64,000 nt of DNA from Corallium rubrum (taxonomy: Eukaryota; Cnidaria; Anthozoa; Scleralcyonacea; Coralliidae). Numbering within the stretch: position 1 is the stretch's first letter; the number at the start of each line of letters is the position of its first letter. A model generated the notes under the pieces. That model ran no database searches, had not been told where the DNA came from, and was given only the letters and a program-made list of their open reading frames with translations. The position numbers were made by a program, and so were the translations under genes. The stretch lies in the NCBI GenBank assembly GCA_964035015.1, contig OZ036015.1:6381266-6445265 (forward strand), given 5' to 3'. Positions 26,521 through 38,454 of the stretch are shown here, in pieces.

Positions 26521-27322
26521 ATTCACATGAAACAACAGTCAATAATAATCAAGAGTTGTTTTTTTTTGTGTGTGTAAAGATATATTTCTCAATAAAATAT
26601 TTTAAATTCTATATTACATGTACGCGTGTTGCTAACGACTTTCTCGCCTAGACTTGCCTAAGCCCTTAATCCTCTTAATTGCCACGTTTATTTTTGCTCT
26701 ACTACGATTTCCCCTAATGAGTTTCTCTTTTGTCTCCTGCACGTGCACTGAGGATAAATATGCAAATATCACACTTAGTAACAGAAAGCGTAGTCATGAA
26801 ATCATTGATCGTTCTTTTTACGGCTTCTCGAATTGATTCTTCATCCAAGGATTCGTATACTCTATACACTGGGGTTAGATATGCGATAATTCAACCAAAA
26901 CTGTCAACATTCATCTCTTCGTAAATAACACTCAGATTACTTAACCAAAAACCCGCTAAAATCCTACAAACCAGGTTTAAGATAAAAAATATAAAGTGCC
27001 TCTATCCATTTCTGTTTCGTTCCTCTACAAACTAGGCCAAAGTAAACGATAACTCTCTATTGTTAACACCTATTGCCACAAAACGGGTATAAGACTGTTT
27101 GATCGTTTAGGTTAATATAATATTCAAAGTCTCCGTATTATTCAATTTATATAACTTCATGCGCACTAACTATATTCCAGAATTGTCCAAACATGTCACA
27201 GGCGTGAGTCATGCGCGAGTCATGCGTGAGTCATGGTGCGTGAGTCATGCGTGAGTCACGCTAAATATTAATGAGGCGGCATCCCTTTGGACGGTGGATG
27301 GGGGGAGGGGGGGTCATCTTCT

Positions 27323-27510
27323 GGCAGCCATTTCAAGTGGGACCCACTTGGTTTGCATACAGCCACTTTTAAGTTCTCCCATAGCGACAGATGCATGTCA
27401 CAAAAATTTAGCTGGTTTTCGTTAAAAATCCAATCATTTAAATTAGCGAAAACCAGAGCAGAAAACTATGATTCAACAATATCGTGGGTCCCACCGGATA
27501 TGGCTGCCGC
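27323..27510. repeat. Imperfect inverted repeat flanking the Polinton-like element
   Basis: GGCAGCCATTTCAAGTGGGA near 27323 pairs with TCCCACCGGATATGGCTGCC near 27507. It looks like an older fold-back element into which the Polinton-like element inserted, since the 6 bp target duplication is its first six bases. Confidence 0.5.
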
Positions 27511-28200
27511 GAGATTTTTGGTAATAAGTCCATGACCAATATGCACGAATTTATTGGTTAGGTTTAGGGTGTGTGTTGGGGTCAGGCTTTCATGAAGTAC
27601 CCAGGTTATTTTGGACATGAACTTACAACCAGATTTTTAGCCTCACTTCCGACTTCAATTTTTGCCACGCGAGAAACAATAGATGCTCTATCGAGTATAA
27701 TGAGTATATTATTTGAGATCAGTGGTGTAACAGCCCTAATAATATACATGACCAAATTACTGCATCCTGATTGGGCGCGAGGAGTGCAATTTCAATGTAA
27801 TACAGTGCAGAAAAGGTGTAATACAGTACAGAAAAATGAAATACAGTGCAAATTTCAAAGAGTAATAAGTATTCTGATTGGCTAATAAACAACCGGAAAC
27901 TACCGGAAAGCCAATGAAATGCCTATGTGGATTTTGAAGGGTGGTTTTCCCTTCACGAGAAAATCCAACATGGCGACCAAAACATAAAGTTGTCGAAGAA
28001 CATTTCGATGAAATACGCTTTAATATTGTCATAAAAGTCCCTGCAAGAAGACTAGAAGAGGTTAGATGCTATGAGTAAAACGTCTGACGTACTTAGTGAA
28101 CAAAATGAAGCACTTTTCAACCATTAAAGCTTCGAGAAGCCGAGCAATGAGTGGTATGTAACTTCGTAGCTGGAAGAACATTTTGTCTAACATTTTTATG
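27511..28200. other. Non-coding stretch, little recognised
   Basis: AT-rich DNA with a short run of related AATACAGTGCAGAAAA words near 27798-27860. No gene or element border recognised. Confidence 0.45.
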
Positions 28201-28204
28201 TATA

Positions 28205-28365
28205 TTATTAATAGGTAATAGCATGGTTTCGAGTGCAATTTTGAAAAAGCACGCACTCGTGTGAGTTTTTCAAAGACCTCAAATTTTTGATAGTCTTTGA
28301 AAAACTCACTTGTGCATGTTTTTTCCAAATTGCACTCGAAACCATGCTATTACCTATACTAACTC
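28205..28365. repeat. Fold-back element
   Basis: AGGTAATAGCATGGTTTCGA at the left and its complement TCGAAACCATGCTATTACCT at the right enclose an inner inverted pair of GTGAGTTTTTCAAAGAC / GTCTTTGAAAAACTCAC. Confidence 0.75.
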
Positions 28366-28372
28366 GGTAATG

Positions 28373-28885
28373 TATCAGTCAATTCCAGCTGTGCCCATCA
28401 CTCCCCGGGCCACCCCCGGGTATTCACCATTTTTGCTAATCCCGGGGGCAAGGCTATCGCCAAGAGCACATAACCCGGGGGTCAGGATTTGGAACATTCG
28501 CACTTGCTATGCACTGTGGGAAAGTATGTCTAATTCGCACCACAGGCAGCCCAAGCTCAAGTTGTGGCGGGCGCTGTGCGGGCATTTTAACGGAAATATA
28601 TTTGAAATATAAGGTTTCAAACTTCCAAGTAAATCGGACGTTAAATGAGCTAAAATACGACAATTTTTTCAGTAAAATAGCGTTACCTTGATTTCACGAT
28701 GTGTTGTCTTCTATTTGTGTGCTTCTTGAGTTGATTTGAAGCGATTTATCTGTGTTTTCATTTGGGGTTTCGACCTGAATTTGTTGCCCAGGGGTGAGGT
28801 GGGGTGGGGTGGGGTCATGGTCAATTTTTTTCTTCAAAATGTCTAATGCCCGGGGGGATGGGCACAATTGGAATGGACTGATACA
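28373..28885. mobile_element. MITE with TATCAGTCAATTCCA ends
   Basis: Left end TATCAGTCAATTCCAGCTGT followed by GCCCATCACTCCCCGGG; right end CCCGGGGGGATGGGCACAAT followed by TGGAATGGACTGATA. About 510 bp, no coding capacity. It separates the 28205 fold-back from later inverted repeats. Confidence 0.65.
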
Positions 28886-28899
28886 TAAGAGTAAGGTCG

Positions 28900-29175
28900 G
28901 TGAACACTCGAGCGATTGCTTGTTCTTGCATAAATTAAATCCCAAGTTTTGGGGGAAATAATTTGTCACCTTAAAAAATGACGTAGTTTTTTAAAGCGAC
29001 AAATACAAGTTAAATCGAGAGAGAGAGTCAGTAGTTGCTTTGTAATATGTGTATACCTATGTAATTTTGGTGGATTTGATCTCGTTGCATGATAATAATT
29101 AACATATTTAGCTATAATATCGTCCCTGGTCTTCTCCCGGTAGGAACAAGCAATCGCTCGAGTGTTCAAGATACA
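28900..29175. repeat. Perfect 24 bp inverted repeat with 210 bp loop
   Basis: GAACACTCGAGCGATTGC plus CTTGTTC (about 28909) recurs exactly inverted near 29147. Probably the ends of another small MITE. Confidence 0.6.
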
Positions 29176-29840
29176 CTTGTTGACTGGCGCAAAGGGAAAC
29201 ATCGAGTTTTACGGACCCGAAGGCTTCAATGTCACCCGAGGGCTTTAGCCCGAGGGTGACATTGAAGCCTGAGGGACCGTAAAACTCGATATTTCTCGAG
29301 GCAAAAGTCAACAAGCGTTTTGTTATATACCAAAGACTTTCAAAATACAAAATACCAAGTTGACTCGAAACTTACAACAGGCAAAGACTTACCAAAACAC
29401 TTTGACTTTGTCTTCGTAATTTCAATTCAACTAAACAAATACACCAGACTCAACAAGTACAAAGAACAGCTTTAAACTTATCCAGGTTTTCTTCAGCCCT
29501 TCTTTGAAGAGATGTATAGATATTCTTTCCTTTGGAAAATGGACTATTTCGTACCAAACAAGCTCGAAACAGCTCTTGTTTTCAAAATGTTCCGAAAAGT
29601 CCAAAGTTCTTGATCTGATGCAATAATCATTGTGTATTCACGTGAACAACGCACGGTTAAAGCTGACATCAGAGGGAAACATTGCACTGTTTCCTTCTTC
29701 ATTGTTGACGTCAGAGGGAAACAGTGCAACGTTTCCCTCGGCAGAAAGAAACATTGAGTTTGTTGAACAACACGTGACCATGATTTGACCAATAGGATTT
29801 CATCTTTGGCAAAGAAAGTCTTTGGTATATAACAAAGACC
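29175..29840. repeat. Nested fold-back elements
   Basis: A palindrome around 29243 pairs CGAGTTTTACGG...GCTTCAATGTCACC with its complement. Overlapping it, TTGTTATATACCAAAGACTT (about 29318) pairs with AAGTCTTTGGTATATAACAA (about 29816), giving a second inverted pair of about 500 bp. The interior has repeated GAGGGAAAC words. No gene. Confidence 0.6.
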
Positions 29841-29977
29841 TTTATACTCTTACTGAGTTTAGGGCTGTGACACAACTGATTCACTATTACGTTGCTAAAA
29901 ATCTAACTAATCTAATGTAAGCAGTTTACCAACTTTTCGGTTTAAGCCTGGTTTCCATATAATCGCCACGATCGCCG

Positions 29978-31435
29978 AGATGGAAAATGTTCTATCTCAG
30001 CGACAGAAAATGTTCTATCTCAGTGATAGAAAATGTTCTATCTCAGCGATAGAAAATGTTCTATCTCAGCGATAGAAAATGTTCTATCTCAGCGATAGAA
30101 AATGTTCTGTCTCAGCGATAGAAAATGTTCTATCTCAGTGATAGAAAGTGTTCTATCTCAGCGATAGAAAATGTTCTATCTCAGCGATAGAAAGTGTTCT
30201 ATCTCAGCGATAGAAAATGTTCTATCTCAGCGATAGAAAATGTTCTATCTCAGCGATAGAAAATGTTCTGTCTCAGCGATAGAAAATGTTCTATCTCAGC
30301 GATAGAAAATGTTCTATCTCAGCGATAGAAAATGTTCTATCTCAGTGATAGAAAATGTTCTATCTCAGCGATAGAAAATGTTCTATCTCAGCGATAGAAA
30401 ATGTTCTATCTCAGCGATAGAAAATGTTCTATCTCAGCGATAGAAAATGTTCTATCTCAGCGATAGAAAATGTTCTATCTCAGCGATAGAAAATGTTCTA
30501 TCTCGGTGATAGAAGGTGTTCTATCTCAGCGATAGAAAATGTTCTATCTCAGTGACAGAAAGTGTTCTATCTCAGCGATAGAAAATGTTCTATCTCAGTG
30601 ACAGAAAGTGTTCTATCTCAGCGATAGAAAATGTTCTATCTCAGCGATAGAAAATGTTCTATCTCAGTGACAGAAAGTGTTCTATCTCAGCGATAGAAAA
30701 TGTTCTATCTCAGCGATAGAAAATGTTCTGTCTCAGCGATAGAAAATGTTCTATCTCAGTGATAGAAAGTGTTCTATCTCAGCGATAGAAAATGTTCTAT
30801 CTCAGCGATAGAAAGTGTTCTATCTCAGCGACAGAAAATGTTCTATCTCAGCGATAGAAAATGTTCTGTCTCAGCGATAGAAAATGTTCTATCTCAGCGA
30901 TAGAAAATGTTCTATCTCAGCGATAGAAAATGTTCTATCTCAGCGATAGAAAATGTTCTATCTCAGTGATAGAAAATGTTCTATCTCAGCGATAGAAAAC
31001 GTTCTATCTCAGCGATAGAAAATGTTCTATATCAGCGATAGAAAATGTTCTATCTCAGCGATAGAAAATGTTCTATCTCAGCGATAGAAAATGTTCTATC
31101 TCAGCGATAGAAAATGTTCTATCTCGGTGATAGAAGGTGTTCTATCTCAGCGATAGAAAATGTTCTATCTCAGTGACAGAAAGTGTTCTATCTCAGCGAT
31201 AGAAAATGTTCTATCTCAGTGACAGAAAGTGTTCTATCTCAGCGATAGAAAATGTTCTATCTCAGCGATAGAAAATGTTCTATCTCAGTGACAGAAAGTG
31301 TTCTATCTCAGCGATAGAAAATGTTCTATCTCAGCGATAGAAAATGTTCTATATCAGCGATAGAAAATGTTCTATCTCAGCGATACAAAATGTTCTATCT
31401 CAGCGATAGAAAATGTTCTATCTCAGCGATCGTTG
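29978..31435. repeat. 23 bp hairpin satellite, about 63 copies
   Basis: The unit is AAAATGTTCTATCTCAGCGATAG. Inside each unit TTCTATC and GATAGAA are reverse complements around the 5 nt TCAGC, so each repeat can form a 7 bp hairpin. Most variation is at a few positions (GTGATAG, GACAG, GTTCTG). The variants recur in blocks 598-621 bp apart (26-27 units), a higher-order duplication. Confidence 0.95.
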
Positions 31436-31541
31436 GGTTTTATATGGAAACGGTAATTTTACAATCTCAGCGATCTTCGCGATCAGTATGCATCCCAGCG
31501 GACCATTAAAACAATGGCCGCGGTCAACCATGGCCGCCTTA

Positions 31542-32095
31542 AACCCCGTTTACACGATGCCGGTACAATTTGAAAACGGACAAAATCATGCCGTTTGGGC
31601 CTTGCGTTTACACGATACCGGCACAAAAATGACATGAAAACGGCACAAAATGAAGACGGGTTCCTTGACGGCATGAAATGAAAACGGAACATTAACCGGT
31701 ATCATGTAAACACACGTGCCGTAACAGTTTGGTGACGGTAATCACGATATATACGACCACAGTATTCGGGTCAGCAGTATTCACAAAGTCTTCTCAATTC
31801 TCATTGGAAGAGAATAGTCACATGCTAATCCGTCATTATATTACACCGGCACCGTGTAAACGCAAGACTTTTTGGCCTGTATTTACACACCGGTATGATT
31901 TTGTTCCGTTTTCAAATTGTACCGGCACCGTGTAAGCGCAAGACTTTTTGGCCTGTATTTACACACCGGTATGATTTTGTTCCGTTTTCAAATTGTACCG
32001 GCATCGCGTAAACGCAAGACTTTTTGGCCTGTATTTACACACCGGTATGATTTTGTTCCGTTTTCAAATTGTACCAGCATCGTGTAAATGGGGTC
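31542..32095. mobile_element. TTA-flanked MITE, AACCCCGTTTACACG family
   Basis: Ends AACCCCGTTTACACGATGCC and the complement of GACCCCATTTACACGATGC are flanked by TTA (31539-31541 and 32096-32098). About three tandem copies of a roughly 78 bp internal unit (GACTTTTTGGCCTGTATTTA and following) sit near the right end. The element lies wholly within the 29945 MITE. Confidence 0.8.
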
Positions 32096-32301
32096 TTAGC
32101 CGGATCAAATGGAAACAACAACATGAATGTTGATCGTTGCGATCGCAGAGCTAATTTGTGAGCGATCGCGGCGATCGTAGCGATTATATGGAAACCAGGC
32201 CTTAGATGTCAACGCGCGCGCTGATGTTATAATCTCTGTATCACTGCTAGCGCTGCGGGCAGGCCCTCCTGTTCGCAAGCTATATCGCTTGCCTGCATGC
32301 A

Positions 32302-32307
32302 TTTATT
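32302..32307 (-). terminator. Candidate poly(A) signal of the PIP5K gene
   Basis: TTTATT on the plus strand reads AATAAA on the gene's strand, about 275 nt past the stop codon. It is the first good candidate I noticed. Confidence 0.35.
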
Positions 32308-32372
32308 TCTTACCATGCACGTTAACCTTACATCTTACAAAGACTGCATGGGTGGGAAACTGAGTCAGTCTA

Positions 32373-32545
32373 TGGGACGTCAGTGATGACGTCAGTCACA
32401 TGTGACGTGGATAAGTGACGTCAGTCAGCGATGACGTCAGTGGTGACGCCAGTCATATGTGACGTCTTGAGTGACGTCAGTCATATGTGACGTCAGTGAG
32501 TGATGCCGTCAGTCATATGTGACCTCAGTCAGTGGTGACGCCCTC
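32373..32545. promoter_or_regulatory. Cluster of TGACGTCA (CRE-type) palindromes
   Basis: Exact TGACGTCA octamers start at 32387, 32416, 32432, 32472 and 32488. Near-matches such as GTGACGTGG, GTGACGCC and GTGACCTCA lie between them, linked by AGTCATATG. TGACGTCA is the CREB/ATF site. The cluster lies just past the PIP5K stop codon, within the probable 3' untranslated region. It could be a degenerate minisatellite rather than an enhancer. Confidence 0.5.
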
Positions 32546-32581
32546 AAGTTTCCTTTCCAGTCTTTCACGGTTTGAATTACC

Positions 32582-33366
32582 TCAAACTCGTGAATCTAGT
32601 ATACTTGGTTCACTATCGCTCGAAGAATCGACCCTTCCCGGTACTGTGGCGTCATGTGTCGAGCTAGGTTCTCGGTTGTTCGGTGCATTGTCGGATGTTC
32701 TCGAGCTCTCTTCGGATGTGTTCGGTAAATCGTCTGTCTTAGTCTCTTCGTGGGATAAAGACTCAAGCCTTTCATTTTCTGATGTTTCTCCAATTCCGTC
32801 ACTTGCCGAGCTTGATCCGGGATTGTTCGACGTCTCGTCGGCGTTGTTCGGCGTGTCGTCGAGTTTGTTCGACTTCTCCTTGGAGTTTAGTACATTATTC
32901 GTTTCAGTCTCTTCGCGAGTTAACGACGCAGGCCCTTGGGACATCTGCGGATTGTCGTCAGTCGCCGAGCTTGTGCCGGGATGATTCGGCGTATCGTCAG
33001 AATTGTTCGGTGTATCGTCGGAATTGTTCGGTGTATCGTCGGAATTGTTCGGCGTATCGTCGGAATTGTTCGGTGTATCGTTGGTTCTTTTTTCTACGGG
33101 GATAATGGGTAAATCGTCGGTTCCAGTCTCTTGGCTAGGCACAGATTCAAGCCTTCCTTTTTCAGAGGTTTCCGCCATGTCGTCAGTCGCCGAGCTAAGC
33201 CGCAGATTGTTCGGTGTGTTATCGGGGATTTTCGAGCTCTCCTCGGAGTCGTTCGCTAAATTGTCGGGTTTTGTATCAGCCGATGCTCCTGATGTGGTTG
33301 CATTAGGTACAGCTTCAAGAGATTTAGTTTCTCGACCCATAAAAGATACGTCACCAGGGACGACAT
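32582..33366 (-). CDS. PIP5K exon: repeat-rich C-terminal tail and stop
   Basis: The acceptor TTTGCTCTCAG precedes 33366 (phase 1). The exon runs 261 codons to TGA at 32584-32582. It encodes a disordered, acidic Ser/Thr/Asn/Pro tail with about five tandem heptads of the form DDTPNNS, from a 21 bp minisatellite near 32985-33085. A GAG/GTAATT donor-like site sits just after the stop and is probably unused. Confidence 0.8.
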
Positions 33367-36300
33367 CTGAGAGCAAAGAAAAACAATGAGTATGCACTTG
33401 GGGTGTCGTTTCATTTTAGGTTACTGTGTCCGAACGTTTCAGCGCGAGAGCATGCGCAGTGAACTCCATTCTCCAGGTCTCAAAAGTGACGACAAAATTT
33501 TGTTGCTCGGATTCAGTCTTCTGCGCCGTACTAACATCACGACGAGGGGCCAGTCAGTCGAATGTATACATATATATATATATATATTCTTAACTGATTT
33601 TTGTCGTTTGTATATAGCGAAGTACCCTGCGAGTCAGAGCCCCTTTCCGACCTACGCAGGTTTCGGGAGAAAGTGGGATCTGCCGACAAACTCGATCTTC
33701 GCCCCAAGTTTGGGGCGAGTCAGTCAGATTTTGAACTGGTCGAACAAGTTTACGAACACGCGCAAGCAGGAAAATAGCAAGTAACGCGTTAGAGCCTGGA
33801 CCCAAAATAGTATCTTGGCAACCGTTCACGCATGGTGAAAAAGAAATATCAAGTTTGTTGGCAGGTCGGAAAGGGGCTTTGACCACTGATATGACCGGAT
33901 TTCGCGTGCCAGTTGTATGATGACGTGACCACTACCTAAGATGGCCGCCACTAAAGTTCATAGCTTTCATATATTGAAAACAGACAAAAAGAGTTGTTTT
34001 AATGTAAGGACACAAGAAGTAGTCAGTAAGGTTTAAAACGCTATTTTCTTGCATTTGTTTCTGTTACTGAGCTGCAAAACCTTTAACTTTCGTTGCTTTT
34101 CTGCAGTGCCGACAACGACGAAACTTTACGATAATATAAACTGAAAAACAGACTATAAAATCTACGAAGAATTCAATTCCAAGTGTTAAATTGTAGCTTT
34201 TATAGTAATCTTAATGCCTTAACAATATTTCTTGTTGTGTACTTGCCATCGTTTGACTGTATTTGTTTTTGACAATTGAGCGAAGTAGTTGTGATAATGA
34301 TTCATTTCTCAAAATATAAATCAAAATGATGCAAAATGTCAACTTTTAGCCGTGATTTTGCAGCTAAATTACATATCGTATTTTCGGGAGATGTGTTCCG
34401 TAAGTAGCTAGGACACTACATCATCGTTGACACTTCGGATAGCTATGAAATCCTACGGTAAGCTTTTCGGATAAAGTGGAAAGTCTCAGGATTATTGATT
34501 TATTGCACATTCATCTGACTCTGAGTTTCAGTAGGTTTCAGTATTCCAACGGTGGCTGCCGACGATACGAGATGTCCTGGCTACTTGCGGAACTCATTCC
34601 ACGTTGAACGTTTGCTGTTTCATCCCTTATATTTTTTTCTCTACCTCCCCCCCCCCCCCCTTTTCCTTTTTTCCGCCTTTTTTTCCGCTTGCGGTAACCG
34701 TTTTTCGTTTTTTTAAATCCCCTGCCAGTCCCCCGCGCGTCTTTCGAGTCCGCCACAGGTGCCCACGCGTTGCCAAGACGGGCTCCCTGTGGATCGTCGG
34801 CGCAAAATACTGACGTTTCCAGCGGAGCCATTCATCAGAGAAAAATATGACGTAATTGACCTTTTCACCAATAGCGGCGGCATCTTGAATTCGCAATGCA
34901 TTGTAGTCTATCCAGGGCAGCAAGCTTAATTAAAAAGGTGATTGCTTAGTATGGAGCGACAACGCGGTAAATTTATCTTCATAAATACTTTCGTGGCAAC
35001 AATGTCTAAATATGAACGTTGTAATATTGGTAAAAGTAACAATCCTTGGACGTATAAGGGTATATTTGTCATGAATCTATCTTTATACGTCCGAGAATTG
35101 TTGCTTTTACCAATATCACACCGAGTATATTTAGACATTGTTGCCACGAAAGTGTTTATAAAGAAAAAAATGCCTCATTGTGTCTCCACATTACGTAATC
35201 ACCTTTTTGATAGACCTTTCCACCAATAGCGGCGCCATCTTGAATTCGCATTGCATTATGGTCTATCCAGGGTAGCAAGCTCCATTAAAAGGGCGATTGC
35301 GTAGTGTTGAGACACAATGCGGTAATTTTTTTCTTTATAAATACTTTCGTGGCAACAATATCTAAATATAATTGTCATATTGGTAAAAGCAACAATTCTC
35401 GGACGTATAAGGATAGATTCATGACAAACGTGTCCCTGTACGTACGAGAATTATTGCTTTTACCAATATCACAACGGTCATATCTAGACATTGTTGCCAT
35501 GAAAGTGGTTATCAAGAAAAAATTACCGCATTGTGTCTCAACACTAAGCAATCACCCTTTTAATTGAGCTTATTACCCTGGATAGACCACAATGCATTGC
35601 GAATTCAAGATGGCGCCGCTATTGGTGAAAACTGAAAAGGTCTATTGAGAGGGGTCAATGAAATGCTCGGGGAGAGCGCTCGAAACGTCAGTACTTCGCT
35701 CCCAAAAGATCTCAGCAGTTTAGCAGAAGTGAAGAGAATGTTGAATTATATGCAACTTACTTGCCAAGCCAGCGTCGAGCGATGGTGATAAGGTCTGGTT
35801 AGTGGCTAGACTCTTATTATGTCCTCCACTCTTCTGTTTCTCTGTATCAGAAGATGTTCTAATTCGTTCTCTGCCTTTGCCTGTGTTGAAACTAGCACGC
35901 TTTTTAGAAGGAGATCTCGCAATCTGAGGTCTTCCAGCTACAAATACAAAACACATAGATAGCTATTGAGAAGGAAGATTCACATTCACGGCACGCTATA
36001 TAGAAAACGCGCTTTTACCAGGATAAAAAAAACTAGCACGCTTTTTGGAAGGAGATCTCGTAATCTGAGGTCTGACAGCTAGAAATACAAAACACATGTA
36101 TACCTACTGAGAACGAAGATTCACATTAACAGCACCCTACCTAGAAAACGCGTTTTCACCAGGATAAAAAAACTAGCACGCTTTTTAGAAGGAGATCTAG
36201 TAATCTGAGGTCTGCCAGCTACAAATACACAACACATAGATAGCTATTGAGAACGAAGATTCGCATTCACAGCACGCTACCTAGAAAACGCGTTTTCACC

Positions 36301-38233
36301 AGGATAAAAAAAACTAGTACGCTTTTTAGAAGGAGATCTAGTAATCTGAGGTCTGCCAGCTACAAATACACAACACATAGATAGCTATTGAGAACGAAGA
36401 TTCGCATTCACAGCACGCTATCTAGAAAACGCGTTTTCACCAGGATAAAAAAACTAGCACGCTTTTTAGCAGGAGATCTAGTAATCTGAGGTCTGCCAGC
36501 TACAAATACACAACACATATATAGCTATTGAGAACGAAGATTCACATTCACAGCACGCTGCGTATAAAACGCGTTTTCACCAGGGTCAAAAACCAGCACG
36601 CTTTTTAGAAGGAGATCTCGTAATCCGAGGTCTACCAGCTAGAAATACACAACACATATATTGCTACTGTACATGTATTGATAACGAGAGAACGAAGATT
36701 CACATTAACAGCACGCTATCTAGAAAACGCGTTTTCACCAAGGTCAGAAACTAGCGAGCTTTTTACAAACCACAATGGCACTACAATTTCAATTTTGTAC
36801 CTGGTATTTTGCGAAAGACTTTTTCAGACATGAATTCCTGGAACCTCTTGGCGTAGAAACTTGGTCTATGAACTGAGATTGAATCCTAGAATGAGAAAGA
36901 TATAGGACAAATGAGTGAATGAGTGAATGAATGAATGAATGAATGAATGAATGAATGAATGAATGAATGAATGAATGAATGAATGAATGAATGAATGAAT
37001 GAATGAATGAATAGATGGAAGGATGGATGGGTGAATGGATGGACATATACTCTTGATTTACATACCCCATCTTGAACAACAGATTTCAAGCCATGCTCTA
37101 ATCGCTTCTTTAGCCTGTGAAACAAAACATTTTGCTCTATTATTTGGAAATGTAGAAGTAATAGATAAAGCATGAGCGGCCCTCGCAGCCGTTTTTTGGG
37201 TCAGACTCTCCCCACTCACTAACGTCTGCTCAACAGAGCGACACATTCCGTTCCCTTTGTGTACATGGGCCAATGAAATTACACCATTGTCGTGCTAAAT
37301 AAAGCCGTCCTGGGCTGGTATTATGTGTAATTTGTTTAGTCGAAAGCTAATATTTTGAAAAGTTTAGCCTAGAACTTCACGAAATTTACGAAGAATACTG
37401 TTTTGACTATGTTCTTTCCGCCTATGCAAACAAATAAGCGTGAAAGTTAGTGTAGAGCGTAAGAGCGTATAGCTGTAGATGCATGGTATCGGATTCGCCG
37501 ATTCAGATTTTCTTTCGTTGTCCAACGAATCCGTCGCAGTAGTCTCATTTACAGGCGTTCCTTGTATCGGTCCTATATAAATACTCCATCTTCACTATAA
37601 TTATAAATATACCACACCAACCCTTCCCTTTCATATGAATTTAGATTGGTTAACTTTCATCAAGCTCGGCCATGTTGTATATATGGCCAAGGTGAAGGTC
37701 AGCCTCTCGAATTTTAGGAGCCTATCTCTGATTGGTCAATCTCTCGGACCGACACATTAAATCGAAGTAAATCCCCATACAGATCGGACGCGAATGCTTT
37801 ACTTTATCGTACTTGTGAAATGAAACAATACAATGAAGCTAATTAGTATTCATAACTTTTGATAAAGATCACTAAGAAGGCTAATTAGTATTCTTAACTT
37901 TTGATACAGATCACTTTGTCCAAAAGATGATCTTTATTGGGATTTACAGACGTATACATGTGACTTGAATGCTACGTTTTGATTGCTTCTTAACCTCATT
38001 AATTATTCATGAATTTCACAATGCAGTACAAACAACACGACACCATTCCTACCTGTAGCTTTGTAAAATATCGATTATTCCAATAAACAAAAGCAAACGA
38101 TCTCCCTTAACATTACGTGCTCTAATCGCACCGTAACTAAGAATTACAAACAGAAGAACAAGACATCAGCACAATTGTTGATGCAGTTATTGTTGTTTTT
38201 GTGCTGTTGTTGTTGTTGCTGTTGTTGTGCTGC

Positions 38234-38302
<69 letters not shown>

Positions 38303-38410
38303 GCTGTTGTTGTGCAGTTGTTGTTGTTGTTGTTGATGCGGTTACTGTTGTTGTTGCTGTTGTTGTTGCCGCTGTTGCTGCTGTTGATTGCTGTTGGTTG
38401 CTGCTGCTGC

Positions 38411-38454
<44 letters not shown>

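Larger units (their letters stand above)
23183..27322. mobile_element. Polinton-like non-autonomous element with long inverted arms
   Basis: The ends are AGTAGATGACC at the left and the complement of AGAAGATGACC at the right, flanked by a perfect 6 bp direct repeat GGCAGC (23177-23182 and 27323-27328). Ends starting AG plus 6 bp target duplications are the Polinton/Maverick hallmark. Roughly the outer 700 bp at each end match the ends of the element at 58392, including tandem TGACTCACGCA words. The interior carries a 3' fragment of the family's ATPase gene, a nested hAT-type MITE, a direct duplication of arm sequence (23738-23868 repeated at 24778-24905) and a 1.4 kb palindrome of satellites. 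No capsid, polymerase or integrase gene is present. Confidence 0.85.
29945..32201. mobile_element. TTA-flanked MITE expanded by an internal satellite
   Basis: Ends AGCCTGGTTTCCATATAATC and the complement of GGCCTGGTTTCCATATAATC (both continuing CGC) are flanked by TTA (29942-29944 and 32202-32204). The element would be only a few hundred bases without the 1.45 kb satellite at 29978-31435 and a second MITE nested at 31542-32095. The satellite unit resembles MITE-internal sequence (CTCAGCGATCG at 31418 and CTCAGCGATCTTCGCGATC at 31466), so it probably grew from the MITE itself. PIF/Harbinger-like by target site only. Confidence 0.8.

Noticed and set aside
32500..33105. Plus-strand open frames over the PIP5K tail exon
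   Set aside because: The minus strand has the splice acceptor, compatible phase and stop. The plus frames are antisense shadows.
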